From Nematostella vectensis (taxonomy: Eukaryota; Cnidaria; Anthozoa; Actiniaria; Edwardsiidae), in the NCBI RefSeq assembly GCF_932526225.1, contig NC_064048.1:10858688-10922687 (forward strand): a DNA stretch of 64,000 nucleotides, written 5' to 3'. Of this stretch, positions 13,101-22,634 are shown piece after piece. Within the stretch, counting starts at the first letter, position 1. Each line of letters begins with the position of its first letter. Made by a program: the position numbers and the translations under genes. The notes under the pieces were generated by a model. The model was not told the origin of the DNA, searched no databases, and worked only from the letters and a program-made list of their open reading frames with translations.

Positions 13101-13858
13101 CCCCCACCCTTCCCCCTCCCTCTGGCAACTGAGGCACATTTAAAGCCATGTTCCTCGCTAAAATTCGCTCGCCCGTGTTTCTTCATGGAATCATGAAACC
13201 AAGTGATGATAAGACATCTAATGGCTGAGTCAACAAAATTCTCATCGCTATTTTCAGGAGGAAAGTACCATTAATAGACGAAGCTACATCGATCGCCCCC
13301 CTGCTCCACCCCCCTTAGAAGAGAAGACGCCCTTGGACAAGCGCGCATCATTACCCCCTCCAGCAAGCGGCCGTCCCCCAGCCCCCATTCCTTCAGGAAC
13401 TATGGGTAGCGCGGTACCGAAGAGCACTATGGGTAGTGCGGCACCAGAAAGCATTATTGGTAATACGGAACCGAAGAGCACCATGGGTAATATGGGTCGC
13501 CGTGGCAGCCACGGGCAGGTCCCGACGCCATTTCTTGCCGCAATGACTTCGGCAAATATCGGTAAATTTCGATACTCCTACATTTCAAACTGCTCAATTC
13601 AAGTCTTTTAAGTATAATTAATGCAGAACAATATTATTATTTGGAAATTGACAACATTGTCACGCAAGTGGGATCTACAGACTTAAATTCTACGTCTAAA
13701 ATTAGCCAAATAATTGAGCTCCTAAAATCAGTATTATTTTGATGACAGATGACAACCCAATCCCACCCCCAGTCCCACGGAGACTGGCATCGTCGGCAGC
13801 CACTCGATCCAGCCCTCCGCAACCTGCTGCTAGGCCTAGGCCCGCTCCTCGTCGATAA
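1198..13858 (+). CDS. PIK3AP1-like: BCAP/BANK/Dof-like PI3K adaptor protein (5'-partial, 19 exons in window)
   Basis: Cytoplasmic signalling adaptor of the PIK3AP1 (BCAP)/BANK1/Dof family. By family knowledge it links receptors to PI3K through tyrosine-phosphorylated YxxM motifs that bind p85 SH2 domains. Exons: 1198-1244, 3162-3306, 3520-3798, 4633-4832, 5759-5909, 6212-6256, 7664-7933, 8322-8453, 8694-8719, 8793-8834, 9187-9220, 9426-9496, 9674-9699, 9879-9912, 10371-10455, 11221-11406, 11932-11981, 13258-13561, 13749-13858. All phases join, giving about 744 residues to a TAA stop. Exons 1-3 encode the DBB region (TIG-like strands, then a helical part); exon 4 encodes ankyrin-type repeats (PTLLHFAAAFGLHQLA, then GRTPVDIAREG). 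Five YxxM motifs follow: YEQM, YIDM and three YEDM, plus YEDL. The tail has SH3-type ligands such as RPPPPVAPR and PPPVPRR. An N-terminal TIR domain, if present, lies upstream. Family assignment is firm; orthology to one vertebrate member is not. Confidence 0.85.
1860..3130. repeat. 20-bp minisatellite, about 63 copies, with a 420-bp higher-order repeat
   Basis: The unit is GGTATGTACCTGACTAATAG with A/G variants (GTATGT, GTGTGT, GTATAT). The order of variants in 1981-2400 recurs exactly in 2401-2820, so 21 units were duplicated as one block. A single-base deletion near 3013 shifts the register. The array fills the intron ending at the exon starting at 3162. Confidence 0.97.
3815..4320. repeat. 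29-bp minisatellite in adaptor-gene intron
   Basis: The unit is approximately GTGACGCTAGG followed by AAATCGTACTCGACTTGC, about 17 diverged copies. Variants include GTAACGCTATG. It starts just after the exon ending at 3798 but does not contain that exon's sequence. Confidence 0.93.
4833..5758. other. Intron of adaptor gene containing a 165-bp foldback element
   Basis: Between about 5430 and 5595 two arms are inverted copies: GACCCAGGGCGTCGCG on the left against CGCGACGCCCTGGATC on the right, with GGGCACACA matched by TGTGTGCCC. This looks like a small foldback MITE. Open frames through it on both strands are by-products of the palindrome. Nothing else is recognisable in the intron. Confidence 0.6.
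5955..6026 (+). pseudogene. Decayed intronic copy of the adaptor exon end
   Basis: Positions 5955-5981 repeat the 27 bases at 5854-5880 inside the exon 5759-5909 (CAACATACAGCTGTGG...). The copy then diverges, and ACTTGTGTATTAG echoes GGCTTGTGTATTG downstream of the donor. A third fragment, GGTACATCAACATAC, lies at about 6009-6023. Period is about 101 bp. No intact donor remains. Confidence 0.8.
6285..6765. repeat. 33-bp minisatellite, about 14 copies
   Basis: The unit is GACTCGAAGCCTTGG plus TATCTCCTACCTTCTGTT. Because 33 is divisible by 3, open frames run through it on both strands as 11-residue repeats. It lies in the intron after the short YEDM exon (6212-6256). I see no splice or codon evidence that the array is translated. 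Confidence 0.95.
8829..9078. repeat. 29-bp minisatellite containing the adjacent exon's 5' splice site
   Basis: The unit is CATCAGGTAAACATGTG plus ACAAACACGTGA, about 8-9 copies. The first copy is the exon end itself: the exon ends CACATCAG and the donor is GTAAAC. Each following unit reproduces CATCAG|GTAAAC or a one-base variant, so the intron begins with a series of donor look-alikes. Confidence 0.93.
11684..11808. repeat. 24-bp minisatellite
   Basis: The unit is GTGTGTTGGTCATTGTGATG plus TGAT, about 5 copies, in the adaptor-gene intron between exons 11221-11406 and 11932-11981. The period is a multiple of three, so it is open in several frames; there is no evidence of translation. Confidence 0.93.
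12180..12562. repeat. 32-bp minisatellite
   Basis: The unit is TTGACACGTGATTTCTTAGT plus GCAAGTCGCCTA, about 11-12 diverged copies. Each copy contains the E-box palindrome CACGTG. It lies in the last long intron of the adaptor gene. Confidence 0.92.
12776..12960. repeat. 34-bp minisatellite with acceptor-like TTGCAG
   Basis: The unit is GCCTCTGATTGGACACTTAG plus GATCCATCTTGCAG, five copies. Each contains ATTGG (an inverted CCAAT) and several end in an acceptor-like CTTGCAG. It does not copy the real acceptor at 13257. Confidence 0.9.
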
Positions 13859-14597
13859 AGAAAGCAGGGCAGATGACGCAAGCTATGGGCATGGTTCCAA
13901 GTATTACGTCATTGATGTTTGATTTAAAGTTGGAACCAATTTTGCACGCGAATCAGCGGGCATGTTTCTTGGAGACCAAAAAGTGTCCTCTTGCAAATAT
14001 AAAATCGCGAAGAGCAATATTCGTACAAACTGCGGACAATTGCTGTTTTCATACAACTGACGAAAAGCGAGAGCAGATCGCTACAGTGGGTAATTCTGCG
14101 AACCAAGTCCAATAGTCCGCGACATAAGTTGCCTAAAGCTGCATAAAACTCGAGAACTACAGGTGAACAAGTGCGAAAAAACTAAAAGTAAAGTGCAACG
14201 ATATATTTTTATATGCCTACAGACAAGTGCATGCAAAGGGCAAACAAGATACGTACAATATTCGTGCGTTCCTTCTAATAGCGTGTTCGCAAAACGCAAA
14301 CAGATGTACAGCCTTTTTAGACAAGCCTTATTGTTTTTATCAACATGCATAAGGTTGTAATTAGAAAGTTATCACATATATTTTTATAGTGTGTAAAGTA
14401 TCTAGGTTTTCTCGTGTTTTAGCGAGTATTTCGCGTTCTATAGGGCATTCGATGTTATAGCGAATATTTCAAATATTTCGTGTTTTAGGGAGTATTTAGT
14501 GTTTGAGAACACTGCGTTGTAGCTGATTCATATATTAGCTAGTTGGGACTTTTATATTGGGAGAGACAATACACTCCAGATAGACATGTGACTCTCA

Positions 14598-14603
14598 AAT
14601 AAA
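14598..14603 (+). terminator. AATAAA polyadenylation signal for the adaptor gene
   Basis: AATAAA about 740 bp after the TAA at 13856-13858 and before the next repeats. It is a clear hexamer downstream of the stop codon, giving a plausible 3' UTR length. The cleavage site itself is not visible. Confidence 0.45.
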
Positions 14604-14709
14604 ACCAAACAATTCCAAAGAGGTTCAATCAGTATTTACCAATGCGAGGGTTTTTTTTTCTCTATAAAATATTTAGTGTTGTGCGAACAACTGAAGGCAG
14701 CGTCTACCT

Positions 14710-14811
14710 CGCCAGGTATTTTAGCGAGTTTATTCTAATTTATCCTAGATTTTCTAAATCGCCAGGTATTTTAGCGAGTTTATTCTAATTTATCCTAGAT
14801 TTACTAATAGT
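14710..14811. repeat. Two-copy direct repeat, about 51-bp period
   Basis: TCGCCAGGTATTTTAGCGAG followed by TTTATTCTAATTTATCCTAG occurs twice in tandem, nearly identical. It lies just downstream of the putative poly(A) region. Confidence 0.85.
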
Positions 14812-14824
14812 CCAGCAAAGCACC

Positions 14825-14890
14825 GATGACGTCAGCATGCTAGGGGCGGGGCCATAACCTCGCAAGAACAAGCGATTTGATTGGTTGAGA
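14825..14890. promoter_or_regulatory. Promoter-like cluster: CRE, GC box, CCAAT
   Basis: GATGACGTCAGC (a CRE core, TGACGTCA), GGGGCGGGGCC (GC box) and GATTGGTTG (inverted CCAAT) lie within 65 bp. No convincing coding exon follows on either strand. It may be a promoter of a non-coding RNA, an enhancer, or part of a dispersed repeat, since similar GATTTGATTGG segments recur near 61300. Confidence 0.3.
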
Positions 14891-16725
14891 AACTTGGGAT
14901 AAAATGCAATATACAACTCCTAGGGGGTGAACATTTTCCTGCGCCCAGAAATCAAGAAAAATGGCGGATGTAACAGCCAATTTCTAAGTGTTTCCGAGAG
15001 GAAAATTGCTCTTAAGCTCGTTTTATGTACTAAAACAATTATACCATTTCTATTTTGGCGAATAGTGGCTTTAAATATATATCTACTTCTAGCCGTCGTC
15101 TCTCGGTAGATATTTCGCCACTATCCACCTCAATGAAAATGGTAATTGTTAAATATTCCATGGTCTTCCTGATATGTTTATATTTGAAGGAAGGTGGTCT
15201 GGTGCGACGCAACCTTGACAGTTTTTTTAGAGTTGGCCAATGTAAATAACACACTATTGATTGACAAATTACCAGCCGATCAGCGTGGCAGGAAAATGCT
15301 TTACTGAGCTTAAGAACCGAAGAAAGTCTTATAGCCTCATGTTTGTGTCGATGTGATTCCTCGCGTACTGATTGGCCATTCTTTTAAAGCTTTGACATTA
15401 GTCATAATAACGCGCGTCTTCTTGTTTTAATGTGACGTCATAAACAAATTCGTTCACCTGTCACGGGGGTAGATTTCCATTGACCATTCTCTTGCATACC
15501 TCTTGTTTGCTTGGTTCAGTTTGCCCCTTGTGATGGTTGCATATCATCAAATAGGGGCAAATGGAAACTCCCTATTCTACGTCCGTGCGACGCGCGCAAC
15601 CGTGGCCACCACTACAAAGATTTGATGCGCTAGCCAATAAGCATGCCAGAATCTTTTCTGAACCTAACTTCATAGCTAAGAGGATTTTAATATCCACTGA
15701 GGTATTTATTTGCCTATCTGGTTTGCTAGTGGATCTGAGTTATGTTTCTCGCACACTTGTTAGCTTTACCAAAACTGTCAAGGTGGCCACGGCAGCTCGC
15801 GTCGCCCTGTAAATGGTACTTTTCATCAAATGATTGGTATGCCATATAAAATATTTCGTATTGTATCTTTAGTGTTCGAAATGTTACTCTAGGTAGCCCA
15901 TTACCAAATTTTGCCAAAAATAGATGTGTATCTTAAATTATTATTTTACCCATTATGATTTTTTAATAAATGATGTTGATCAGCCAATTATTTTGCTATT
16001 GTTTTCACGTGAAAAAACAGTCATTTAGTCACGGTCACAAATAGAGCGACTCGCAACATGCAACAACAGAACGATATCATATGTATTGTACGCATTAGCC
16101 ATTACTGATAAGAACAGTATAACAGTGGCATGTTTATTAATTAGAGCTTCATTTGGTAACCAACTGTTAAAAAACAAAGAATCAGTTTTACACTTTTCCT
16201 TTGTGTCATCTCAATTTGTTTTAAAGTCAACCTTCAAAACATAGCCATATACATTTTCATTAAATACATTCAATCGAATTTCGTGAGTTCTGGGAAATTC
16301 TTCCAAGAAAATGCTGCGACTTTTTTTTGTTTAGCCCTGCTTGCCTTCGTAGAGTTTAACAAACTTATATCAATCCCTGAGACTTCTTCTATAATAAACG
16401 TTTGCATTCTTAAAACTTTGCCAAAGTATACCATTTTTCGAAGACGTTTAAAAGACATGCTTGCATGATTAGAGTTCTGCAGACTTAGATACTTCTTCTA
16501 AAATGTTCAAAGAATTTAGATAATTGATAAGGCTTTTCCTATGTATGCTTGCAGTCTAAGAATTCTGCAATATTACGAAGGATTTTCCCAAAGAGATAGT
16601 TATATTCTAAGAATTCGGCAAACTGAGAACATTCTTCAAAGAAGTCTCTAAGAATTTAGGCCATGTCCTCAAGGCTTTGCCTATATGCTTGCATTCTAAG
16701 AATTCTTAGAACTCCACTTAGAACC

Positions 16726-18148
16726 TCACTTGCCACGACGACAGCACCTTTGGGGGCACCCAGGCGCACACGAGAAATTAGGGGCGGAAGGCTGGCACAT
16801 TGGTGGACAACCCGAACCGAAAGCCGACTGCATGGGGTACTGGTAGGGTGACATCTGGGGCTGGTAGGAGGACATCTGGGGCTGGTAGGAGGGCATCTGG
16901 GGCTGGTAGGAGGGCATCTGGGGCTGCTGGTAAGAGGGTGTGGCGTGAGACATGGCGGAAGCTGCTGGAGCGGCGATCTGCTGGGGGTTGATCTGGATGG
17001 TGGCGCAGTAGCCGGTGGGGCAGGAGCTCTGCCTGAGCAGCCGGATGCCTGTAGGGAGGGACCAGCAGGGGCGACACTTGGATAGGGAGGCACCCGCCTT
17101 CATGGTAGACTTTGACCCCGGGGCTGACAATGCTGAAAGGAGGGATACGTTGTCACGTGTTACATTGTTATAGTCAGGTGTTGGTGATGGTGATGGTGTT
17201 GGTGATGCTGTTGTTGATGATGATGGTGTTGGCGATGTTGGTTGCTGTTGATGATGGTGGTGGTGGTGGTGGTTGTGGTTATGATACAGTTGGTGATGCT
17301 GTTGTTCATGATAATGGTGATGGTGATGATGCTGGTGATGGTGATAGTGATGATGGTGATGGTGATGGTGATACTGTTGTTGTTGATTATGATGATGGTG
17401 ATGGTGATGCTGTTGTTTATGGTGATGGTGATGATGCTGGTGATGATGGTGATGATGGTGATGGTGATGGTGATGGTGGTCTTGAAAGTGAAGATGAGGG
17501 AGATGGAATGAAAGGGTGGTCCAGGTGCTAGATTGTTTTAACGGAGGATTATTGTGATAATAACAAGGGCGTAGCCAGGGGAATGGTGATAATGATGATA
17601 AGGATGATGGTGGTGGTGTTGATGACGATGATGATGGCGATTATTATATAGGGCTCTTGCTGTTTCGTCATATACTCACGTGACTTAGGGTACTCTATTT
17701 TAGACACTGGAATAGATCCGACATATTTGGAGGCGACGGCTTTTTTTAGAAGCTTTTTGGCCTCGTTCTGGGGTAACTTGACACGAAGCTTCATGAACGC
17801 AACCAGACTTCCCTTCCTAGATGCTAGACAAGAACATTAAATGACCACAACATTTTAGAGTCTGTAATACATTGCTTTTCGTCTATAGTCCGAGAGTCCT
17901 CCTCTGAGCGTACAAAATCAACATCTCAAGCTGTGTTCCGTGGTCTGGTAACTCGCATGGCCGCAGCTCAGTTTATATATTTTTTTAACTTCGATTAACA
18001 CGGAGAACTTAACCAGGTAGATGATGGTTGTCAACCAAAACGTCCTCCTTGCTTTGCGATACTACTGAATCCAACAAATTGCCAACTCAGTGGGGAGAGG
18101 CACGGACAGTACAGAAAGAAAAGCTCTTGTGCCATCCAGTCCACCCCC

Positions 18149-18179
<31 letters not shown>

Positions 18180-21100
18180 ACAAACTGCGCTCCGGTCGCT
18201 TGTTTTGCAGTTCTGCAGCTTCCCTGTTAGAAAGTTCATCTTTCTACTTTTTCCGCCCTTCAGCGCCCCATTGTTAAAATCCCTCCATTTCTTAATATGA
18301 AGCAAAGAATTCCTTACTCAAACTTCTGAACTTCGCATCCGAGGAGGTTTTTGGACTCCAAAGCGGACTTCAGCTGGAAAAAAGGGATAAACTCGATTAA
18401 AAACTGTTTGTATACACTTTTTTTTTTCAAAAAGGTTACATTTGGAAAATCCATTCCGTTCCAGACAGCATTGCGCGCAGATTAATCATGAAGGCATGTT
18501 CCCCTTGACGTTAGGGCTGCCTGCGGTTTTAAAAGGAAATAAGGACAGCTGAAACTACCACGTGGCATAGGGATTCTGGTGATTCTCTTAGTGTGCTTGC
18601 CTTGACATTAGTGCTGCGTGCGCATTTATTAAACGAATGAACCGCTGTTGACTTACCGCGTGGCAAAGGATTTCGGTGATTTTCTTGGCGTGCTCGCCCC
18701 TAACGTTATTTAGGTCTGACTCGTATTTGAACTTTGTTGTTAGTTTGATGTAGAGGGAGCTCACTGCAAAAAAATATAAATATTTTATCTCGCTGGCGAA
18801 GGGATAGGTCTGACCGTATACATTTGTTAAATAATTATTTCAACTTGATCAAAAAGATCAAAATAGAAATGCTTTGGAAGGTAATCACCGTACTTACAAG
18901 TGTAACCTTGTCTGCTTGCGGTTACAAAGTCCCTTCAAAATTTGTCTTAACTTATAGCGACATACTGTAGCAGAAGGCTAGAAGCTTTCACACTCACACT
19001 TTAGAGATGAACTGTCGCGGGATTTCTTCCACTCAGGAACTGTAAATTTTTATTTGAATGCGGATTAGAACATTCCTGCCTAATGCTTCCTTGTAGCCAG
19101 AGTAGCCAGACGACTGGCCTATCCTACAGCCCGAGAACTAGAAGTGAATTACCAGCCTAGGCGCTGGCGTTTCTACCGGGTTGTCTGTGGTGAGGAGCAA
19201 AACAAAAGTGTGACATCACCTCGTCCAAGACCCCGCGCGTCGCCGCGGTATTCTACCAAGCACAGGAAACCCGGTGAGAACACCAGGGACTCGTGAATTA
19301 CCTTGGTTCGGGGATGCTGTGGTGGTGGTTGATGCGGAGGTTGGTTTGGGCATGGGCCGTTTGCGAGATGCCGCTGCCTTCCCAGCGGGCTTTGCGGCTT
19401 TCTTTGCAGCGATATTTGCGAGGATCTTAGCTGAAAAAGAAACGTTTTACCGCTTAGTAACGGACGGACCATTAGAAAAGTGAAGGGGACGGGAATGAGT
19501 AAATGCAGGTTTTCATCGGAGCTGCCCTCCCCAGTCCCCCTCCCCCGACCCCCTCGGAAAATGAATGCTTTTTCACTCTCGGTATTTTGCTAGAATAACA
19601 ACATAACAGGGACTCTACCCCTACCTGCCCCAGCAGCGGCTAGCGGTGACACAGCAGCTATACGTGCCGCCTGCCTAGCAGTTTGCGCCGCCGCTATTTG
19701 GGCGGCAGCAACGACTGCATCAGCGGCTTTCTTGGCGGCGTCCGACGCTTTTTTGGCGGCCGCAGCGGCGACAACAGCGTGTTCCTTCGCCTCTTTTGCA
19801 GCCTTCATCGCGGCCTCGACTACGTTTGCTGTCGCTTTCGCTGAGGCGTCTTCCCATCTCTGGTGGTCGTGTGCTCGGCTCAGTGGCCTGGGGTGGTGCA
19901 CTGCAACATAAAAAAGCGGATTGTGCAGCGAGGAGCACATTGCAGCACTGCTGGTCTAAGTAAGTTCGTGTTGCGTGATGCTGCATGTTGCGTGATGCTG
20001 CATGTTGCGTGATGCTGCATGTTGCGTGATGCTGCATGTTGCGTGATGCTGCATGTTGCGTGATGCTGCATGTTGCGTGATGCTGCATGTTGCGTGATGC
20101 TGCATGTTGCGTGATGCTGCATGTTGCGTGATGCTGCATGTTGCGTGATGCTGCATGTTGTGTGTGTTGGAAGGCGTACTTATGCTGTTTTTATAATGTT
20201 GTTCGATGGTTGTACTGTTTGAGCGTTGTTGTGTGATGGTTTATACCCTGGATACCAGGGGCTCCAAGCTTCGCAAATCGTTGTCGCCGCAAAAAGTTTG
20301 GAGGGTACCCAGGGTAGATAATTTATGTGACTTGAACAGGTTGTTGTGCTGTTTGTTGCCCATGTTGCAAGATGTTATTTCATGTTGTTGTGCTGTTTGT
20401 TGCCCATGTTGCGAGATGTTATTCCATGTTGTTGTGCTGTTTGTTGCCCATGTTGCGAGATGTTATTCCATGTTGTTGTGCTGTTTGTTGCCCATGTTGC
20501 AAGATGTTATTTCATGTTGTTGTGCTGTTTGTTGCCCATGTTGCGAGATGTTATTTCATGTTGTTGTGTTGTTTGTTGCCCATGTTGCGAGATGTTATTC
20601 CATGTTGTTGTGCTGTTTGTTGCCCATGTTGCGAGATGTTATTCCATGTTGTTGTGCTGTTTGTTGCCCATGTTGCAAGATGTTATTTCATGTTGTTGTG
20701 CTGTTTGTTGCCCATGTTGCGAGATGTTATTTCATGTTGTTGTGTTGTTTGTTGCCCATGTTGCGAGATGTTATTTCATGTTGTTGTGCTGTTTGTTGCC
20801 CATGTTGCGAGATGTTATTCCATGTTGTTGTGTTGTTTGTTGCCCATGTTGCGAGATGTTATTTCATGGTGTTGTGCTGTTTGTTGCCCATGTTGCGAGA
20901 TGTTATTTCATGTTGTTGTGCTGTTCTTAGCCATTTATAGCATGATGCTGTTGCTCTGTGAGGTAGCTTGGAGTCGCTACCGCGATTTCATATCTAACCG
21001 TGTCTTTTTCCTTACAACGCAACCAGTCCGTTCAGTCGCATCCGTCATCAATGCAGGTACCGTTTTCCCCGGTAGATAAAAAAGGAATTGCTGGCGAGCA

Positions 21101-21936
21101 GCCTTACAGCACCTCCCAACATGACAAACATGATGTGCAAACAGTTCCAGCTCTACTGGGCCTTAAATACGTGTAAGCTACACTGAGATGAATACCTCGT
21201 GTAAGCTAGACTGAGATGAATACCTCGTGTAAGCTAGACTGAGATGCATACCTCGTGTAAGCTAGACTGAGATGCATACTTCCTGTAAGCTAGACTGAGA
21301 TGCATACCTCGTGTAAGCTGGACTGAGATGCATGCCGCGTGTAAGCTAGACTGAGATGCGGACCTCGTGTAAGCTAGACTGAGATTAATACCCCGTGTAA
21401 GCTAGACTGAGATGCATACTTCGTGTAAGCTAGACTGAGATGCATACCTCGTGTAAGCTAGACTGAGATGCATACTTCGTGTAAGCTAGACTGAGATACT
21501 TACCTTGGGTGAAGTCCTTGGAGAAGTCCGCGTCGGTTGTGTAATCAGCATCATCCTCGTCATCGTTTGATTCCGTGCTGTATTTATCGATTTGATCTAC
21601 AAATGGTAATCACCATCACCATCACCATCACCATCACCATCACCATCACCATCATCATCATCATCATTATCACCTATAATATCACCACAATCATCGACAT
21701 AATCACCATCATCATCATCATCATTATCATCTAAACATAGTCGTCATTTCCTTGCTAAGAGAATACTGGTTGACTATGAAAAAGGACTAGATCTGTTATA
21801 AGTCCTAATGTACAAGTTTTGAGAAAATTTCAAGATTTCTCAAGAGATTTCAAGACAGTTTAACATAGTAAAAGTACGACTTACCTCCTAGAATCCCTTG
21901 CGAAGCAAGTGCCAACACAAATAGCGTGAGCCACAT
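16726..21936 (-). CDS. Secreted SEA-domain protein with C-terminal minicollagen-like cysteine domain
   Basis: I do not recognise this as a named protein. Exons in transcript order: 21936-21885, 21596-21504, 19900-19625, 19430-19302, 18763-18657, 18373-18318, 17816-17680, 17132-16726; all phases join, giving 418 residues. Residues 1-17 are a signal peptide (MWLTLFVLALASQGILG). 18-48 are acidic. About 49-140 are Ala/Lys-rich and helical. About 141-183 form a basic Ser/Thr linker. About 184-283 fit a SEA domain, with G240-S241 in KFEKGSLVAFMKLRV at the usual autocleavage position. The last exon has CRPC and CPTGYC, four to five SYQPQMP-type repeats, then six cysteines at 392-414 in the order C-x3-C-x8-C-x3-C-x3-CC. 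That spacing is close to the minicollagen domain C-x3-C-x3-C-x3-C-x3-CC. Inference: an extracellular or nematocyst-wall protein. A mucin-like cuticle or mucus component is the main alternative. Confidence 0.8.
17165..17490. repeat. GATGGT/GTTGTT microsatellite-like tract
   Basis: Irregular GATGGTGATGGTGGTG and GTTGTTGATGAT runs fill most of the intron between the last two exons of the SEA-protein gene. Long open frames of Asp/Gly or Met/Val across it are low-complexity artefacts. Confidence 0.93.
18143..18182. repeat. C homopolymer followed by an (AC)n run
   Basis: A run of about 22 C is followed directly by ACACACACACACACACA. It is a simple-sequence tract in an intron of the SEA-protein gene. 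Confidence 0.95.
18485..18715 (-). pseudogene. Decayed tandem copies of SEA exon 5 donor region
   Basis: On the minus strand the end of exon 18763-18657 and its donor (CACGCG|GTAAGTC) are followed by a diverged copy at about 18610-18550. There GTGGCATAGGG resembles the exon's GTGGCAAAGGA and the donor is degraded. A third fragment lies near 18500 (CCTTGACGTTAGGGCTGC against CCTTGACATTAGTGCTGC). The period is about 100 bp. Confidence 0.65.
19966..20160. repeat. 17-bp minisatellite, about 11 copies
   Basis: The unit is TGTTGCGTGATGCTGCA, almost invariant, in the large intron between exons 2 and 3 of the SEA-protein gene. Reverse-strand frames read MQHHATCSITQHAASRN repeats. The homogeneity suggests recent expansion. 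Confidence 0.96.
20335..20930. repeat. 44-bp minisatellite, about 13 copies
   Basis: The unit is TTGTTGTGCTGTTTGTTGCC plus CATGTTGCGAGATGTTATTC plus CATG. It is open in all three forward frames (44 is not a multiple of three, so each frame cycles), producing long Cys/Leu-rich ORFs with no codon or splice support. It shares the core CATGTTGCG with the neighbouring 17-bp array. Confidence 0.96.
21172..21503 (-). repeat. 28-bp minisatellite seeded at the SEA-gene exon 2 donor
   Basis: Read on the minus strand, exon 2 ends CCCAAG and the donor is GTAAGTATCTCAG. This passes straight into about 12 units of CGAGGTATGCATCTCAG plus TCTAGCTTACA. Each unit aligns with the donor itself (AAG|GTAAGTATCTCAG against GAG|GTATGCATCTCAG), so a row of cryptic donors follows the real one. 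Confidence 0.92.
21608..21725. repeat. CAC/CAT trinucleotide-type microsatellite
   Basis: ATCACCATCACC repeats grade into ATCATCATC and back, immediately upstream (minus sense) of the exon 2 acceptor at 21597. It is simple sequence within the first intron. Confidence 0.95.
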
Positions 21937-22575
21937 CTGTCAAGAGAAAATGCGACACAAAAAGAAACAGTCATCTTCTTTATATTTTTTTCTTTTACAC
22001 TTTTCGCGGATTATAGATTACATATTTGAATTTGTAATTAGAATCTCACAAACTTGTAGTTAAACCATCTAAAAAATAGCTTTATTCTTCGCTTGCGAAA
22101 TTAGTAAAAAATGCAAAGTATTGAGTATGCAAGTGAAACATAATATATTATATATTCAACCTATTTTTAGAACAATGGTTAATATTACAAATGGTATTCT
22201 GTGATATTACTATTTATTTCTTCTAGCAAGTCTGGGAAGCATATGCAACCAGCAAAACATGATTATTCCGTTCTTTTTAATGATCATTCTTCTAGAAACA
22301 CACGAAAAGTTACCTATTGTTTTTGTTGTAGTCGGCCACTTTTTTTAATAGTAATAATATCTTAGGGATTTGTTATAACGGACGAGAAATGTAAGAACTA
22401 ACGTCAAGCTTTTAAATTATAGTTAACCTGTATTTTTAGGGGGAAATTCTGTCGACAATCATAAATGGTTTTATTTCCTTAATCGATGTACCTTTACATT
22501 TGTGGTTTGAATAATTACATATTTTTAAAAGTTCAAAAGAAAAAAATGCTTATTAGCAAATAACAAACCACTAAC

Positions 22576-22634
22576 CTTAAAATTTCCTGTCGATCCCAGA
22601 CAATCCTGACCAATTTGTCGGTAAAAATGTTTAT
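22576..22634 (-). other. Candidate 5' UTR exon of the SEA-protein gene
   Basis: On the minus strand a 59-nt segment without ATG lies between an acceptor-like TTCTTATTTAG and a donor-like AAG|GTTAGT, about 640 bp upstream of the signal-peptide exon. It is suggested only by splice signals; the true transcription start is not visible. Confidence 0.2.

Larger units (their letters stand above)
13859..16725. other. Intergenic region between convergent genes
   Basis: No supported gene. It contains the adaptor-gene 3' UTR up to about 14620, a two-copy direct repeat (14710-14810), a promoter-like cluster (14825-14890), an imperfect foldback around 15030-15170 (matching TCTACTTCTAGCC/GGTAGATATTTCGCC), and degenerate repeats of TCTAAGAATTC at 16480-16720. 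Short open frames at 15561-15812 and elsewhere have no recognisable domain or splice context. Confidence 0.55.

Noticed and set aside
15561..15812. 83-codon plus-strand ORF
   Set aside because: No recognisable family and no flanking exon signals; overlapped by an equally plausible minus-strand frame.
17112..17531. Asp/Gly-rich and Met/Val-rich ORFs
   Set aside because: Low-complexity GATGGT tract within an intron of the minus-strand SEA gene.
20206..21079. Long Cys/Leu-rich ORFs in three forward frames
   Set aside because: They translate a 44-bp minisatellite; all frames are open because the unit lacks stops. No start context, domain or splice support, and the strand is opposite to the gene containing it.
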